From Bacteroidales bacterium (GTDB taxonomy: Bacteria; Bacteroidota; Bacteroidia; Bacteroidales; UBA932), in the NCBI GenBank assembly GCA_024398075.1, contig JAKSJM010000017.1, positions 1-49,831 of the forward strand: DNA of 49,831 bases, in the 5' to 3' direction. Positions 39,828 to 47,384 of the stretch are shown piece after piece. The translations under genes and the position numbers were made by a program. The notes under the pieces are model-generated. The model saw only the letters and a list, made by a program, of their open reading frames with translations. It searched no databases and was not told where the DNA came from. Numbering within the stretch: position 1 is the stretch's first letter; every line of letters begins with the position of its first letter.

Positions 39828-42101
39828 ATGAAGAAGGAACTTATTATGATTTTGGCTGGCGCAGTGGCTGTTGCGGGATGCAACTCCACCCCTCAGCTTT
39901 CAGAGAAAAACATTGACAAGGTCGTAAAGGCCATGACACTTGAGGAGAAGGCTCTCCTCGTGACCGGTATCGGCATGGATACAGGTTCAGAAGGAATGGC
40001 TGCCACCGTAGGAGCATCCGCACAGCGTGTTCCAGGTGCAGCAGGTGCCACCCACGCCATCGAGCGTCTGGGCATCCCTTCCATCGTCCTTTCAGACGGC
40101 CCTGCCGGTGTCCGCATCAACCCTACACGTGAGGGTGACGAGAACACCTATTACTGTACTCATTTCCCTATCGGAACACTTCTCTCATCTACCTGGAACC
40201 AGGAGCTTGTAGAGGAGGTCGGCGTATCCATGGGTAACGAAGTGCTCGAGTATGGCTGCGACGTGCTCCTTGCTCCTGCACTCAACATCCACAGAAACCC
40301 ACTCAACGGAAGAAACTTCGAGTACTATTCAGAGGACCCTGTCCTTTCTGGTAAGATCGCTGCAGCATATGTACGCGGTATTCAGTCAAATGGTGTAGGT
40401 ACTTCCATCAAGCATTTCGTTGCTAACAACCAGGAGACCAACCGTACAGCTGTCGATGAGAAGATAAGCGACAGAGCGATGCGCGAAATCTACCTCAAGG
40501 GCTTCGAGATCACTGTCAAGGAATCTGATCCTTGGACCATCATGACCTCTTACAACAAGATCAATGGTATCTATACTTCAGAGGATCACACCCTTCTCGA
40601 GGACATCCTTCGTGATGACTGGGGCTACAAGGGAACAGTTATGACCGACTGGTATGGTGGCAAGGACGCAGTGGCTCAGGTACATGCCGGCAACGACATG
40701 CTTCAGCCAGGCCGTCCATCGCAGTATGAGGATATCATCAACGGTGTCAAGAATGGCACCCTCGATGAGGCTGAGCTCGACAGAAACGTAAAGCGTATCC
40801 TCCAGCTCATTGTCCGCACCCCTATCTTCAAGAAGTACGCTTACTCGAACAAGCCTGACCTCGAGGCTCACGCAAAGGTGACCCGTCAGAGCGCAGTAGA
40901 GGGTATGGTACTTCTCGAGAACAAGAACGCTACCCTTCCTCTCGCAGCTGAGGCAAAGAACGTAGCAGTATTCGGAAATACCTCATATGATTTCATCGCA
41001 GGTGGTACCGGTTCTGGTAATGTGAACAGGGCTTACACCGTATCTCTTCTCGACGGTCTTTCAAATGCAGGCCTTCAGGCTGACGCAAACCTCCAGAAGA
41101 TGTACGAGGAGTATCTCGCCAAGATCGCCAAGGAAGCAGCTTCTGTAGACGGAGACCTTTTCAGCTTCCTTCCTAAGCCACTCCCTGCAGAGTTTGTTCC
41201 TGCAGCTAAGGATATCGCCGCAGCTGCTGCCGCAAACGATGTAGCCATCATCACCTTCGGTAGAATCTCAGGTGAGTTCGTAGATAGAACCGTCGCCGAC
41301 TTCAACCTCTCTGCAAAGGAGAAGCAGCTCGTAAATGACGTTACCAAGGCATTCCACGCTGCAGGTAAGAAGGTCATCGTAGTTCTTAACATCGGTGGTG
41401 TCATCGAGACAGCATCTTGGAAGAACACTCCAGACGCAATCCTCCTCAGCTGGCAGGCTGGCCAGGAGGGCGGTAACTCTGTAGCAGACGTTCTTACTGG
41501 TAAGGAGAACCCTTCAGGTAGACTTCCTATGACTTGGCCTGTAGCATTCGAGGACCACAAGTCAAGCGAGAACTTCCCACGTTCTGAGACCTTTGAGCTT
41601 AATCTGAATGCATTTATGGGTCTTGAGCAGGTTGCAGGAGACAAGAAGGACTTCGACTGGACCAAGTACGAGGAGGGTATATATGTCGGTTATCGCTGGT
41701 TCGACAAGTCAGGCATCCAGGTATCATACCCATTCGGTTATGGTCTTTCATACACCACCTTCGAGTACAGCACTCCTGAGGTTGCAAAGGAAGGCGACAA
41801 GGTATGCGTGAAGCTCAGCGTGAAGAACACCGGAGCCGTAGCCGGCAAGGAGGTTGTCCAGCTCTACGTAAGCGCTCCAGGCAAGACCATGGACAAGCCA
41901 GTCAAGGAGCTCAAGGCATTCGCAAAGACAGCGACCATCGCTGCTGGCGAGTCTGCTGACGTAACTCTCTGCTTCAATGTCAATGATCTCGCCTCATGGA
42001 ATGAGGAGACTTCAGCATGGGAGCTCGAAAACGGCACCTACACCATCTCACTCGGATCATCTTGCTTAAACATCCTTACGAACGCAGAGCTTGCGATCTA
42101 A
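39828..42101 (+). CDS. glycoside hydrolase family 3 lipoprotein (beta-glucosidase type)
   Basis: 757 residues, lipoprotein signal ending VAGC (C18). The nucleophile is D274 in VMTDWYGGKD; KHFVANNQE precedes it; GRISGEFVDR near residue 485 carries the likely acid/base Glu; a C-terminal Fn3-like domain follows. TDWYGG and GSGNVNRAYTV resemble beta-glucosidases, unlike the SDWGG of its neighbour, so the two GH3 enzymes probably differ in sugar or linkage. Last gene of the PUL operon, 4 bp behind the esterase, followed by a strong terminator. Confidence 0.93.
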   Translation: MKKELIMILAGAVAVAGCNSTPQLSEKNIDKVVKAMTLEEKALLVTGIGMDTGSEGMAATVGASAQRVPGAAGATHAIERLGIPSIVLSDGPAGVRINPTREGDENTYYCTHFPIGTLLSSTWNQELVEEVGVSMGNEVLEYGCDVLLAPALNIHRNPLNGRNFEYYSEDPVLSGKIAAAYVRGIQSNGVGTSIKHFVANNQETNRTAVDEKISDRAMREIYLKGFEITVKESDPWTIMTSYNKINGIYTSEDHTLLEDILRDDWGYKGTVMTDWYGGKDAVAQVHAGNDMLQPGRPSQYEDIINGVKNGTLDEAELDRNVKRILQLIVRTPIFKKYAYSNKPDLEAHAKVTRQSAVEGMVLLENKNATLPLAAEAKNVAVFGNTSYDFIAGGTGSGNVNRAYTVSLLDGLSNAGLQADANLQKMYEEYLAKIAKEAASVDGDLFSFLPKPLPAEFVPAAKDIAAAAAANDVAIITFGRISGEFVDRTVADFNLSAKEKQLVNDVTKAFHAAGKKVIVVLNIGGVIETASWKNTPDAILLSWQAGQEGGNSVADVLTGKENPSGRLPMTWPVAFEDHKSSENFPRSETFELNLNAFMGLEQVAGDKKDFDWTKYEEGIYVGYRWFDKSGIQVSYPFGYGLSYTTFEYSTPEVAKEGDKVCVKLSVKNTGAVAGKEVVQLYVSAPGKTMDKPVKELKAFAKTATIAAGESADVTLCFNVNDLASWNEETSAWELENGTYTISLGSSCLNILTNAELAI

Positions 42102-42137
42102 AGGATTCACTCAAAAAACATATCTAAAACGGGAGAG

Positions 42138-42179
42138 GGTGACCAAAAGTCCTGCTGGACTTTTGGTCACCTTCTTTTT
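42138..42179 (+). terminator. strong intrinsic terminator of the PUL operon
   Basis: GGTGACCAAAAGTCC (42138-42152), loop TGCT, exact complement (42157-42171), then TTCTTTTT. The stem extends a few more pairs outward, giving about 18 bp. Confidence 0.95.
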
Positions 42180-42199
42180 ACTATGCTATCTCCTCTTCG

Positions 42200-42706
42200 C
42201 ACCTCCGGACCCTCGAAGCAGCGCGACCAGGTGCGCAGAGGGCCATGTCGCACCTCCGGTGCCCTCTGAGTCTGGCGTGGGGTGCAGAAATCAGCTATTT
42301 ACACCTCCAGGACCCGCGAGGCAGCGCCTCCAGGTGCGCAGAGGGCCGTGTCGCACCTGCGGTGCCTTTAGAGCCAGGTGCGGGGTACAGAAATCAGCCT
42401 TTTGCACCTCCAGGCCCACGAGGCAGCGCCTCCAGGTGCGCAGAGGGCCGTGTCGCACCTGCGGTGCCTTTAGAGCCTGGTGCGGGGTGCAGAAATCAGC
42501 TATTTACACCTCCAGGACCGCGAGGCAGCGCCTCCAGGTGCGCAGAGGCCCGGATCGCACCTGCGGTACCCTTAGAGTCTGGTGCGGGGTGCAGAAATCA
42601 GCTATTTACACCTCCAGGCCCGCGAGGCAGCGCGACCAGGTGCAGAAAGGGGCGCAGCGCACCTCCGGTGCCCTTAGAGCCTGGTGCGGGGTGCAGAAAT
42701 CAGCTA
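42200..42706. repeat. 102-bp tandem repeat array, five units
   Basis: Units begin with CACCTCC at about 42200, 42302, 42405, 42507 and 42609, so the period is 102 bp (once 103). Each unit holds GCACC-TGC-GGTGC (or GCACC-TCC-GGTGC), a perfect small hairpin, plus an outer CACCT/AGGTG pair, with GAGGC-AGC-GCCTC between them in the middle units. The last unit's CAGCTA supplies the stop codon of the minus-strand HD-MsrA gene. Plus-strand frames stay open through the array because 102 is a multiple of three, but I see no sign that they are translated. Unrelated to the 72-bp family. Confidence 0.93.
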
Positions 42707-43636
42707 GAATTTTCGTTCGCGGATGTGGCAGTATGGGTCGCCGCCGGTTCTTGAGTAGTAGTCCTGGTGGTAGTCCTCGGCTACATAGAAGTCGCCGGAT
42801 GGGAGGAGCAGCGTGTTCACTTCGTAGCCGCGGGAGCGGAGGAAGGCCATGAGCGACTCAGCGGTGGCCTTCTGAGCGTCGTCGGCGTAGAAGATGCAGC
42901 TGCGGTACTGAGGACCGAGGTCCGGGCCGACGCCGTCCGTCTGCGCGGGGTCGTGGATCTCGAAGAACAGCTTGCAGAGAGTCTCGTAGTCGGTGAGGGC
43001 TGGGTCGTACTCCACTATCACCGCCTCCACATGATGGGTGCTGTGCGAGCGGACATCCACATAGCTTGGACACACCTCGGAGCCACCTGTGTAGCCCGCA
43101 AAAGTGCGCAGGACGCCTTTCATCCTGGAGAAATGATGCTGTGTGCCCCAGAAGCAGCCGCAGGCGAAGATGGCTGTCGCACAGCCTTCTGACGGCACGT
43201 AAACACGGACGCGGGAGAACTCCTCTACAGCCTTCGTGACGAGTTCCAGCGCCGGACCGTGCTTCGCCTGAAGTTCTGGATGATCCTTGCCACGCGCGTA
43301 ATTATGCGTGAGATCATTCTTCTTCACCATGATGGCGATGGGGTTTCTGGAATCAATGATGCCCTGTACATATTCCATATAAGGGACTGACTTGTCGTGC
43401 GTGAGCAGGCGGAGAGCATTGACCACCCCCACAGGGATGCCCGCCTCCAGAAGGTCGTCGAAGGTCATGTCCGTATCCTCCACCACATCGTGGAGGAAGC
43501 CGGCCATCTTCTCCTCATCGGTGCTTCCCATGAGGCCTACTGTCAATGGATGAAGGATAACTGGGTAGCCGTCCTTGTCAAGGGCACCGGCATGCGCCTT
43601 TGCGGCGATCTGAATAGCTGTGTCGATAGGATTCAT
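42704..43636 (-). CDS. fusion of an HD-domain (SpoT/Mesh1-like) hydrolase and methionine sulfoxide reductase A
   Basis: 310 residues. Residues 1-140 look like the HD hydrolase of SpoT/Mesh1: ILHP (H29), FLHDVVEDT (H49, D50, E53, D54) and KNDLTHN (D108). Residues about 152-310 are a full MsrA: the catalytic C161 in ACGCFWG, FAGYTGGSEVCPSY, STHHVEAVIVEYDP, HDPAQTDGVGPDLGPQYRS. No frameshift separates them. MsrA reduces methionine-S-sulfoxide; the HD half may cleave (p)ppGpp or a related nucleotide. The gene stands alone, divergent from the alanine symporter, with a TAAATTTG box 5 nt before its ATG. Confidence 0.88.
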   Translation of the reverse strand: MNPIDTAIQIAAKAHAGALDKDGYPVILHPLTVGLMGSTDEEKMAGFLHDVVEDTDMTFDDLLEAGIPVGVVNALRLLTHDKSVPYMEYVQGIIDSRNPIAIMVKKNDLTHNYARGKDHPELQAKHGPALELVTKAVEEFSRVRVYVPSEGCATAIFACGCFWGTQHHFSRMKGVLRTFAGYTGGSEVCPSYVDVRSHSTHHVEAVIVEYDPALTDYETLCKLFFEIHDPAQTDGVGPDLGPQYRSCIFYADDAQKATAESLMAFLRSRGYEVNTLLLPSGDFYVAEDYHQDYYSRTGGDPYCHIRERKF

Positions 43637-43641
43637 AATGA

Positions 43642-43649
43642 CAAATTTA
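43642..43649 (-). promoter_or_regulatory. -7 box (TAAATTTG) of the HD-MsrA gene
   Basis: It fits TAnnTTTG and ends 5 nt before the ATG at 43636. No good -33 TTG. Confidence 0.4.
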
Positions 43650-43660
43650 AGAATTATTGA

Positions 43661-43668
43661 TAACTTTG
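43661..43668 (+). promoter_or_regulatory. -7 box (TAACTTTG) of the symporter gene
   Basis: It fits TAnnTTTG and lies 6 nt before the ATG at 43675. It overlaps the codons after a possible TTG start at 43657 and so argues against that start. Confidence 0.4.
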
Positions 43669-43674
43669 GAAACT

Positions 43675-45033
43675 ATGATGAACGTAATAAACATTGTGCT
43701 TATCGTGGCCCTGCTGGGCTGCGCCTTATGGTTTTCATTCCGTACCCGATTCGTACAGTTCCGTCTCTTCCGTGAGATGTGGAGCGTGCTTGGCGACAGC
43801 AGCGAGGGAGGGCACGTGTCGTCCTTCCAGGCGTTTATGGTGTCCCTCGCGAGCCGCGTAGGCACCGGAAACCTGGCTGGCGTGGCGACAGCCATAGCCG
43901 CGGGAGGTCCGGGTGCCGTGTTCTGGATGTGGGTGATAGCCCTTCTGGGTTCGGCCAATGCATTCGTCGAATCTACATTGGCACAGCTCTACAAAAGGCG
44001 TAGCACGGACTCATTCATCGGCGGCCCGGCGTACTATATGGAAAGGGGTCTGGGGAAGCGCTGGATGGGTGTCATCTTCGCCATCCTCATCTCCATCACC
44101 TTCGGTTTTGCGTTCAACTCAGTGCAGTCAAACACCATCACAGCAGCGTGGAGCGGCGCTTTCGGCGTCAGCCCGCTCGTGATGGGACTCATCCTCACGG
44201 GCTTCACCGTCATCATCATCTTCGGCGGCATCAAGCGCATAGCACGCTTCTCGAGCGTCATTGTACCGGTGATGGCAGTGGGGTATATCCTGCTGGCGCT
44301 GGTCGTTATCATTGCCAATGTAACCGAGCTTCCGGGAGTCATCAAGCTCATCGTCCAGAGCGCCTTCGGCTGGAAGCAGGCGGCGGGAGGAATGTTCGGC
44401 GCGGCGATCATGCAGGGCATCAAGCGTGGCCTTTTCTCCAATGAAGCCGGCATGGGCTCAGCGCCCAATGTAGCCGCCACCGCGCACACCTCACATCCTG
44501 TACGTCAGGGACTTATCCAGACTCTCGGAGTCTTCACAGACACCATTCTCATCTGCTCCTGCACCGCCTTCATCATCCTCTGCAGCGGCGTTCCGCTCGA
44601 CGGCAGCCTGGACGGCGTACAGCTCACGCAGGAGGCCCTGGCGACGCAGATCGGCCCTGCCGGCCGCTACGTCATCGCCATCGCCATCCTGCTGCTCGCA
44701 TTCAGCAGCATCATTGGAAATTACTATTATGGAGAAGCGAACATCCGCTTCATCACGAAGAGCCGTCTGGCGCTGAACATCTACCGGGTAGCGGTCTGCG
44801 GCATGGTCATCTTCGGCGCCCTCACCACGCTCCAGACGGTCTGGGACCTCGCGGACGTCACGATGGCCTTCATGACCATCTGTAACCTCATAGCCATCGT
44901 CCTGCTCGGCCGCCAGGCCTTCCTGCTCCTCGACGACTACACCCGCCAGAAAAAAGCCGGCGTCAAGGCGCCTACCTTCCACAAGTCTGGTCTCCCGTCA
45001 GACATCGCCGACCGCCTGGACTGCTGGGAATAG
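43675..45033 (+). CDS. alanine/glycine:cation symporter family protein
   Basis: About 452 residues with roughly 10-12 hydrophobic helices. The AGCS signatures are visible: SLASRVGTGNLAGVATAIAAGGPGAVFWMW near residues 60-90 and GLFSNEAGMGSAPNVAATAH near 260. It should import alanine or glycine with sodium. A TTG codon at 43657 opens the frame earlier, but it overlaps the -7 box, so one of the tandem ATGs at 43675/43678 is preferred. Confidence 0.9.
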   Translation: MMNVINIVLIVALLGCALWFSFRTRFVQFRLFREMWSVLGDSSEGGHVSSFQAFMVSLASRVGTGNLAGVATAIAAGGPGAVFWMWVIALLGSANAFVESTLAQLYKRRSTDSFIGGPAYYMERGLGKRWMGVIFAILISITFGFAFNSVQSNTITAAWSGAFGVSPLVMGLILTGFTVIIIFGGIKRIARFSSVIVPVMAVGYILLALVVIIANVTELPGVIKLIVQSAFGWKQAAGGMFGAAIMQGIKRGLFSNEAGMGSAPNVAATAHTSHPVRQGLIQTLGVFTDTILICSCTAFIILCSGVPLDGSLDGVQLTQEALATQIGPAGRYVIAIAILLLAFSSIIGNYYYGEANIRFITKSRLALNIYRVAVCGMVIFGALTTLQTVWDLADVTMAFMTICNLIAIVLLGRQAFLLLDDYTRQKKAGVKAPTFHKSGLPSDIADRLDCWE

Positions 45034-45053
45034 CTTTCTTATTTCAAATAAAT

Positions 45054-45080
45054 GTTATACATTTGCACAAAACGTATAAC
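45054..45080 (+). promoter_or_regulatory. promoter with overlapping inverted-repeat operator (toxin-antitoxin)
   Basis: GTTATAC (45054-45060) and GTATAAC (45074-45080) are exact reverse complements 13 nt apart. The -7 box TACATTTG (45058-45065) overlaps the left half, and transcription should start between the halves. This is the layout of an autoregulated antitoxin promoter. Confidence 0.75.
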
Positions 45081-45083
45081 ACT

Positions 45084-45356
45084 ATGTCAACTGCAGCAAA
45101 AGAACAGACAGCTTTTAGACTTGCTCCTGAGCTGATCAGCATGATGAAGCAGAGGAGTAGGGCCTTGGATATCAGCGTAAACACCTACGTCACAAATCTT
45201 ATCATCAAGGACTTGGAAGAATCAAGGGCACTCCCTAAGATTGACCTTCCTAAGACACTTGATGACGACATTCTTAAACTATCAGGTATCATTTCCTGCC
45301 CGTCTCAGGATGAGTTGGATACTGACGAGAGACTGAAAAGAATATGGTGCCGGTAA
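45084..45356 (+). CDS. ribbon-helix-helix-like antitoxin
   Basis: A 90-residue protein from the ATG at 45084, just after the operator; an in-frame start at 45063 lies inside the promoter and is rejected. AKEQTAFRLAPELISMMKQRSRALDISVNTYVTNLIIKDLEE resembles an RHH DNA-binding fold (strand then two helices). The acidic C-terminus (SQDELDTDERLKRIW) would fit toxin binding. It overlaps the PIN toxin gene by 13 nt, a common antitoxin-toxin arrangement. The family name was not recognised with certainty. Confidence 0.72.
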   Translation: MSTAAKEQTAFRLAPELISMMKQRSRALDISVNTYVTNLIIKDLEESRALPKIDLPKTLDDDILKLSGIISCPSQDELDTDERLKRIWCR

Positions 45357-45751
45357 AAGTATTTCTTGACACGAACATCGTTCTGGACTTCTTCACCGGT
45401 CGCATGAACGATGGACTAGCTGCAAAGCTCATCCAAGTAGGTCGGTCATCTCAGTTTGAGATGTGTATATCTTTCCTTACCGCGATTAATACCATGTATA
45501 TCGCCAAGAAACTGGCTAGCACCATTACTCCGGACGTTCTTACCCGTCTATTCACCATTCTTCCACAAGATGCAGGTCAGTGGAAAGACGCAGCAGCCCT
45601 AAACGACGTGGCGGACTTCGAGGATGCCGTGCAGATTTCGTGCGCTCTTAACAACTCATGCTATATCGCTATCTCTCGAGACCAGCACTTTACCCAAGCC
45701 CCCATGCCCGTATTTACCCCAGAAGCTTTTCTGGAGGCCATCACCAAATAA
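45344..45751 (+). CDS. PIN-domain ribonuclease toxin
   Basis: 135 residues, full PIN domain. The acidic metal-binding residues appear in order: D9 in VFLDTNIVLDFF, the DFEDAVQ motif (about residue 90-95), and the SRDQHF segment near 110. It is likely a VapC-like RNase held in check by the RHH-like protein encoded just upstream. The gene ends 4 bp from the convergent nicotinamidase gene, with no terminator in between. Confidence 0.85.
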   Translation: MVPVKVFLDTNIVLDFFTGRMNDGLAAKLIQVGRSSQFEMCISFLTAINTMYIAKKLASTITPDVLTRLFTILPQDAGQWKDAAALNDVADFEDAVQISCALNNSCYIAISRDQHFTQAPMPVFTPEAFLEAITK

Positions 45752-45755
45752 TAGA

Positions 45756-46406
45756 CTATTTCTGTGAGATACCCTGCTCTGCCACGAAAGCGGCGAGGGT
45801 GGAGCCATCGTCGATGCTGGCGATGCAGTCGGTGAGCATGCTCACCTTCGCGGCGTCAGCGATCTTCAGGATGTTTGCGGTGCTCTCCTTCACGCAGTAG
45901 TCGCCGGCGATGCCACATACGTCGATGTGGTCAGCGTTCTTGAGCCACTGGTAGATGACGGTATCCTCGGCGAGATCCTCGAACGCGCCATACTGCTCCT
46001 TGTCCTGCTCCTGTCCCTTGAGGAAGAGCTGGACCTTGTCTGAGCCCTGCGCAAGGATGAGCGAGAACTCATCAGCGAGGCCTGCGCCCTGGGTGAAGGC
46101 TACACAGTGAGAAGGCCAGATGCCGCCCTGTGGAGTGAAAGAGCAATGATTTCCTGGATGCCAGTCGAGAGTGAAGATGACTGCATCATAAGAAGGCGCG
46201 ATCTCTGCAATCTTTGCTGGAAGCACCTCACCGCCAGCCACATAGAGTGATCCTGCAGGATCGAGGAAGTCCCTCTGGACGTCTACGACTACGAGGACAT
46301 TGGCCTTTTTCTCAATGGTCTGCTCTACCTCCTTCTGCTGAGGCTGGCTACAAGAAACTACAGTCATGGCAGCAAGTGCCACACCGCAAATGATGTTCGT
46401 TTTCAT
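45756..46406 (-). CDS. nicotinamidase/isochorismatase-family lipoprotein
   Basis: 216 residues from the ATG at 46406 (frame open 4 codons further). The signal TVVSC predicts lipidation at C19, so it is exported, unlike the usual cytoplasmic PncA. Catalytic residues are all present: D in VVVDVQRDF, K in LFLKGQ, C in AGDYCVKES; the metal site shows as DWHPGNH with the later H of IWPSHC. It would deamidate nicotinamide to nicotinate in the periplasm or at the surface. Last gene of a four-gene minus-strand operon, 25 bp behind the ZIP transporter gene. Confidence 0.85.
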   Translation of the reverse strand: MKTNIICGVALAAMTVVSCSQPQQKEVEQTIEKKANVLVVVDVQRDFLDPAGSLYVAGGEVLPAKIAEIAPSYDAVIFTLDWHPGNHCSFTPQGGIWPSHCVAFTQGAGLADEFSLILAQGSDKVQLFLKGQEQDKEQYGAFEDLAEDTVIYQWLKNADHIDVCGIAGDYCVKESTANILKIADAAKVSMLTDCIASIDDGSTLAAFVAEQGISQK

Positions 46407-46431
46407 ATACAAAGTCATTAATTTTATTCAA

Positions 46432-47190
46432 TTATAACGCCATCTCCATGAAGAGAATAAGCATGAATCCTATGATGAGCGCGTAAGTGTCTACGCGAAG
46501 ATTTCCGTGGTCGTGGGAATGTGTCTCGGGTATCATCTCATCACATACCACATATAACATGGCTCCTCCCGCAAACGAGAGCATGACAGGCAGCAGCATC
46601 GCCGAGATGGCTCCGATGCCGTAGCCGGCGAGGACGCCGACGACTTCGAGCAGAGCGATAGCGAGCGAGATGACGAAGGTGCGCAGCCGGCTGACGCCAG
46701 CCATGAGCAGTGGCGCGATAACCACCATACCCTCGGGGATGTTCTGAAGCGCAATGCCAATGGTTACCGCCCATGCGTCTCCGGTCTCGGCAGCATTGAA
46801 ACCGACACCGGTCGCCATGCCCTCAGGAAGCTTGTGAATGGCTATGGCAAGCACGAAAAGGAGGATCTTGTCGATGTTTGCATTGTTCGCATGCTTCTCG
46901 TCATCGATGCCGGTGATCTTATGAAGATGTGGCGTCAGAAGGTCCAGCACGCGAAGGAAAAGCATTCCGCACGCGACGCCTATGATGACTATCCAGCAGC
47001 GCTGGATACCGGCCATTTCGGCAGCAGGCTGTATAAGGCCAATGGTAGAGGCTGCGAGCATGACTCCTGCACAGAATCCCATCACGGCATCATTCCACTT
47101 GTGTGGAAGCTCCTTGATTCTGAAACCGAGGAGCGAGCCAATGATGGTCGCGAGGCTTAGACCTGCCGCACTGATAAGTACATTTTCCAT
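46432..47190 (-). CDS. ZIP-family metal transporter
   Basis: 252 residues, eight predicted helices. The ZIP metal-site motifs are on helices IV and V: HKLPEGMATGVGFN and LQNIPEGMVVIAPLL. GufA/ZupT-like, it probably imports zinc or another divalent cation into the cytoplasm. The loop before helix IV has a His-containing stretch (HLHKITGIDDEKHANN). It lies 4 bp behind the DUF4250 gene and ahead of the nicotinamidase gene; nicotinamidases need zinc or iron, but a functional link is only a guess. Confidence 0.9.
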   Translation of the reverse strand: MENVLISAAGLSLATIIGSLLGFRIKELPHKWNDAVMGFCAGVMLAASTIGLIQPAAEMAGIQRCWIVIIGVACGMLFLRVLDLLTPHLHKITGIDDEKHANNANIDKILLFVLAIAIHKLPEGMATGVGFNAAETGDAWAVTIGIALQNIPEGMVVIAPLLMAGVSRLRTFVISLAIALLEVVGVLAGYGIGAISAMLLPVMLSFAGGAMLYVVCDEMIPETHSHDHGNLRVDTYALIIGFMLILFMEMAL

Positions 47191-47194
47191 TTCC

Positions 47195-47380
47195 TTATCT
47201 CACTTTGTTAAGCTGCTCGCTGTAGGCGAAACCGCCAGAGGCGAGGATTCTTTCGATCTCTGCGCGCTCGACGCCGAAGTTGTAGCAGATCTGGTCTAGG
47301 TTGTCGAACTCCTCGTCGCGGAGGAGGAAGTTGATGGCCGACACAAGCATTGGCACATCGGAAAGAGGAAGATGGTCCAT
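47195..47380 (-). CDS. DUF4250 family small protein
   Basis: A 61-residue soluble protein. LPLSDVPMLVSAINFLLRDE, then FDNLDQICYNFGVERAEIERILASGGFAYSEQLNKVR, matches my memory of DUF4250. The second half looks like a small helix-turn-helix or helical bundle. Function unknown. It lies between the dicarboxylate symporter and ZIP genes with 4-bp gaps on each side, so it is translated from the same mRNA. Confidence 0.75.
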   Translation of the reverse strand: MDHLPLSDVPMLVSAINFLLRDEEFDNLDQICYNFGVERAEIERILASGGFAYSEQLNKVR

Positions 47381-47384
47381 GTGA

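Noticed and set aside
42200-42706. CRISPR array
   Set aside because: Whole 102-bp units repeat without unique spacers, and no cas gene is in the window. The same applies to the 72-bp arrays.
42091-42852. Two overlapping plus-strand ORFs (253 and 169 residues) over the 102-bp repeats
   Set aside because: They are two frames of the same repeat, run antisense into the end of HD-MsrA, and lie downstream of a very strong terminator with no promoter of their own.
43657-43674. TTG start for the alanine-type symporter
   Set aside because: It lies upstream of and within the likely -7 box; tandem ATGs follow at 43675 and 43678.
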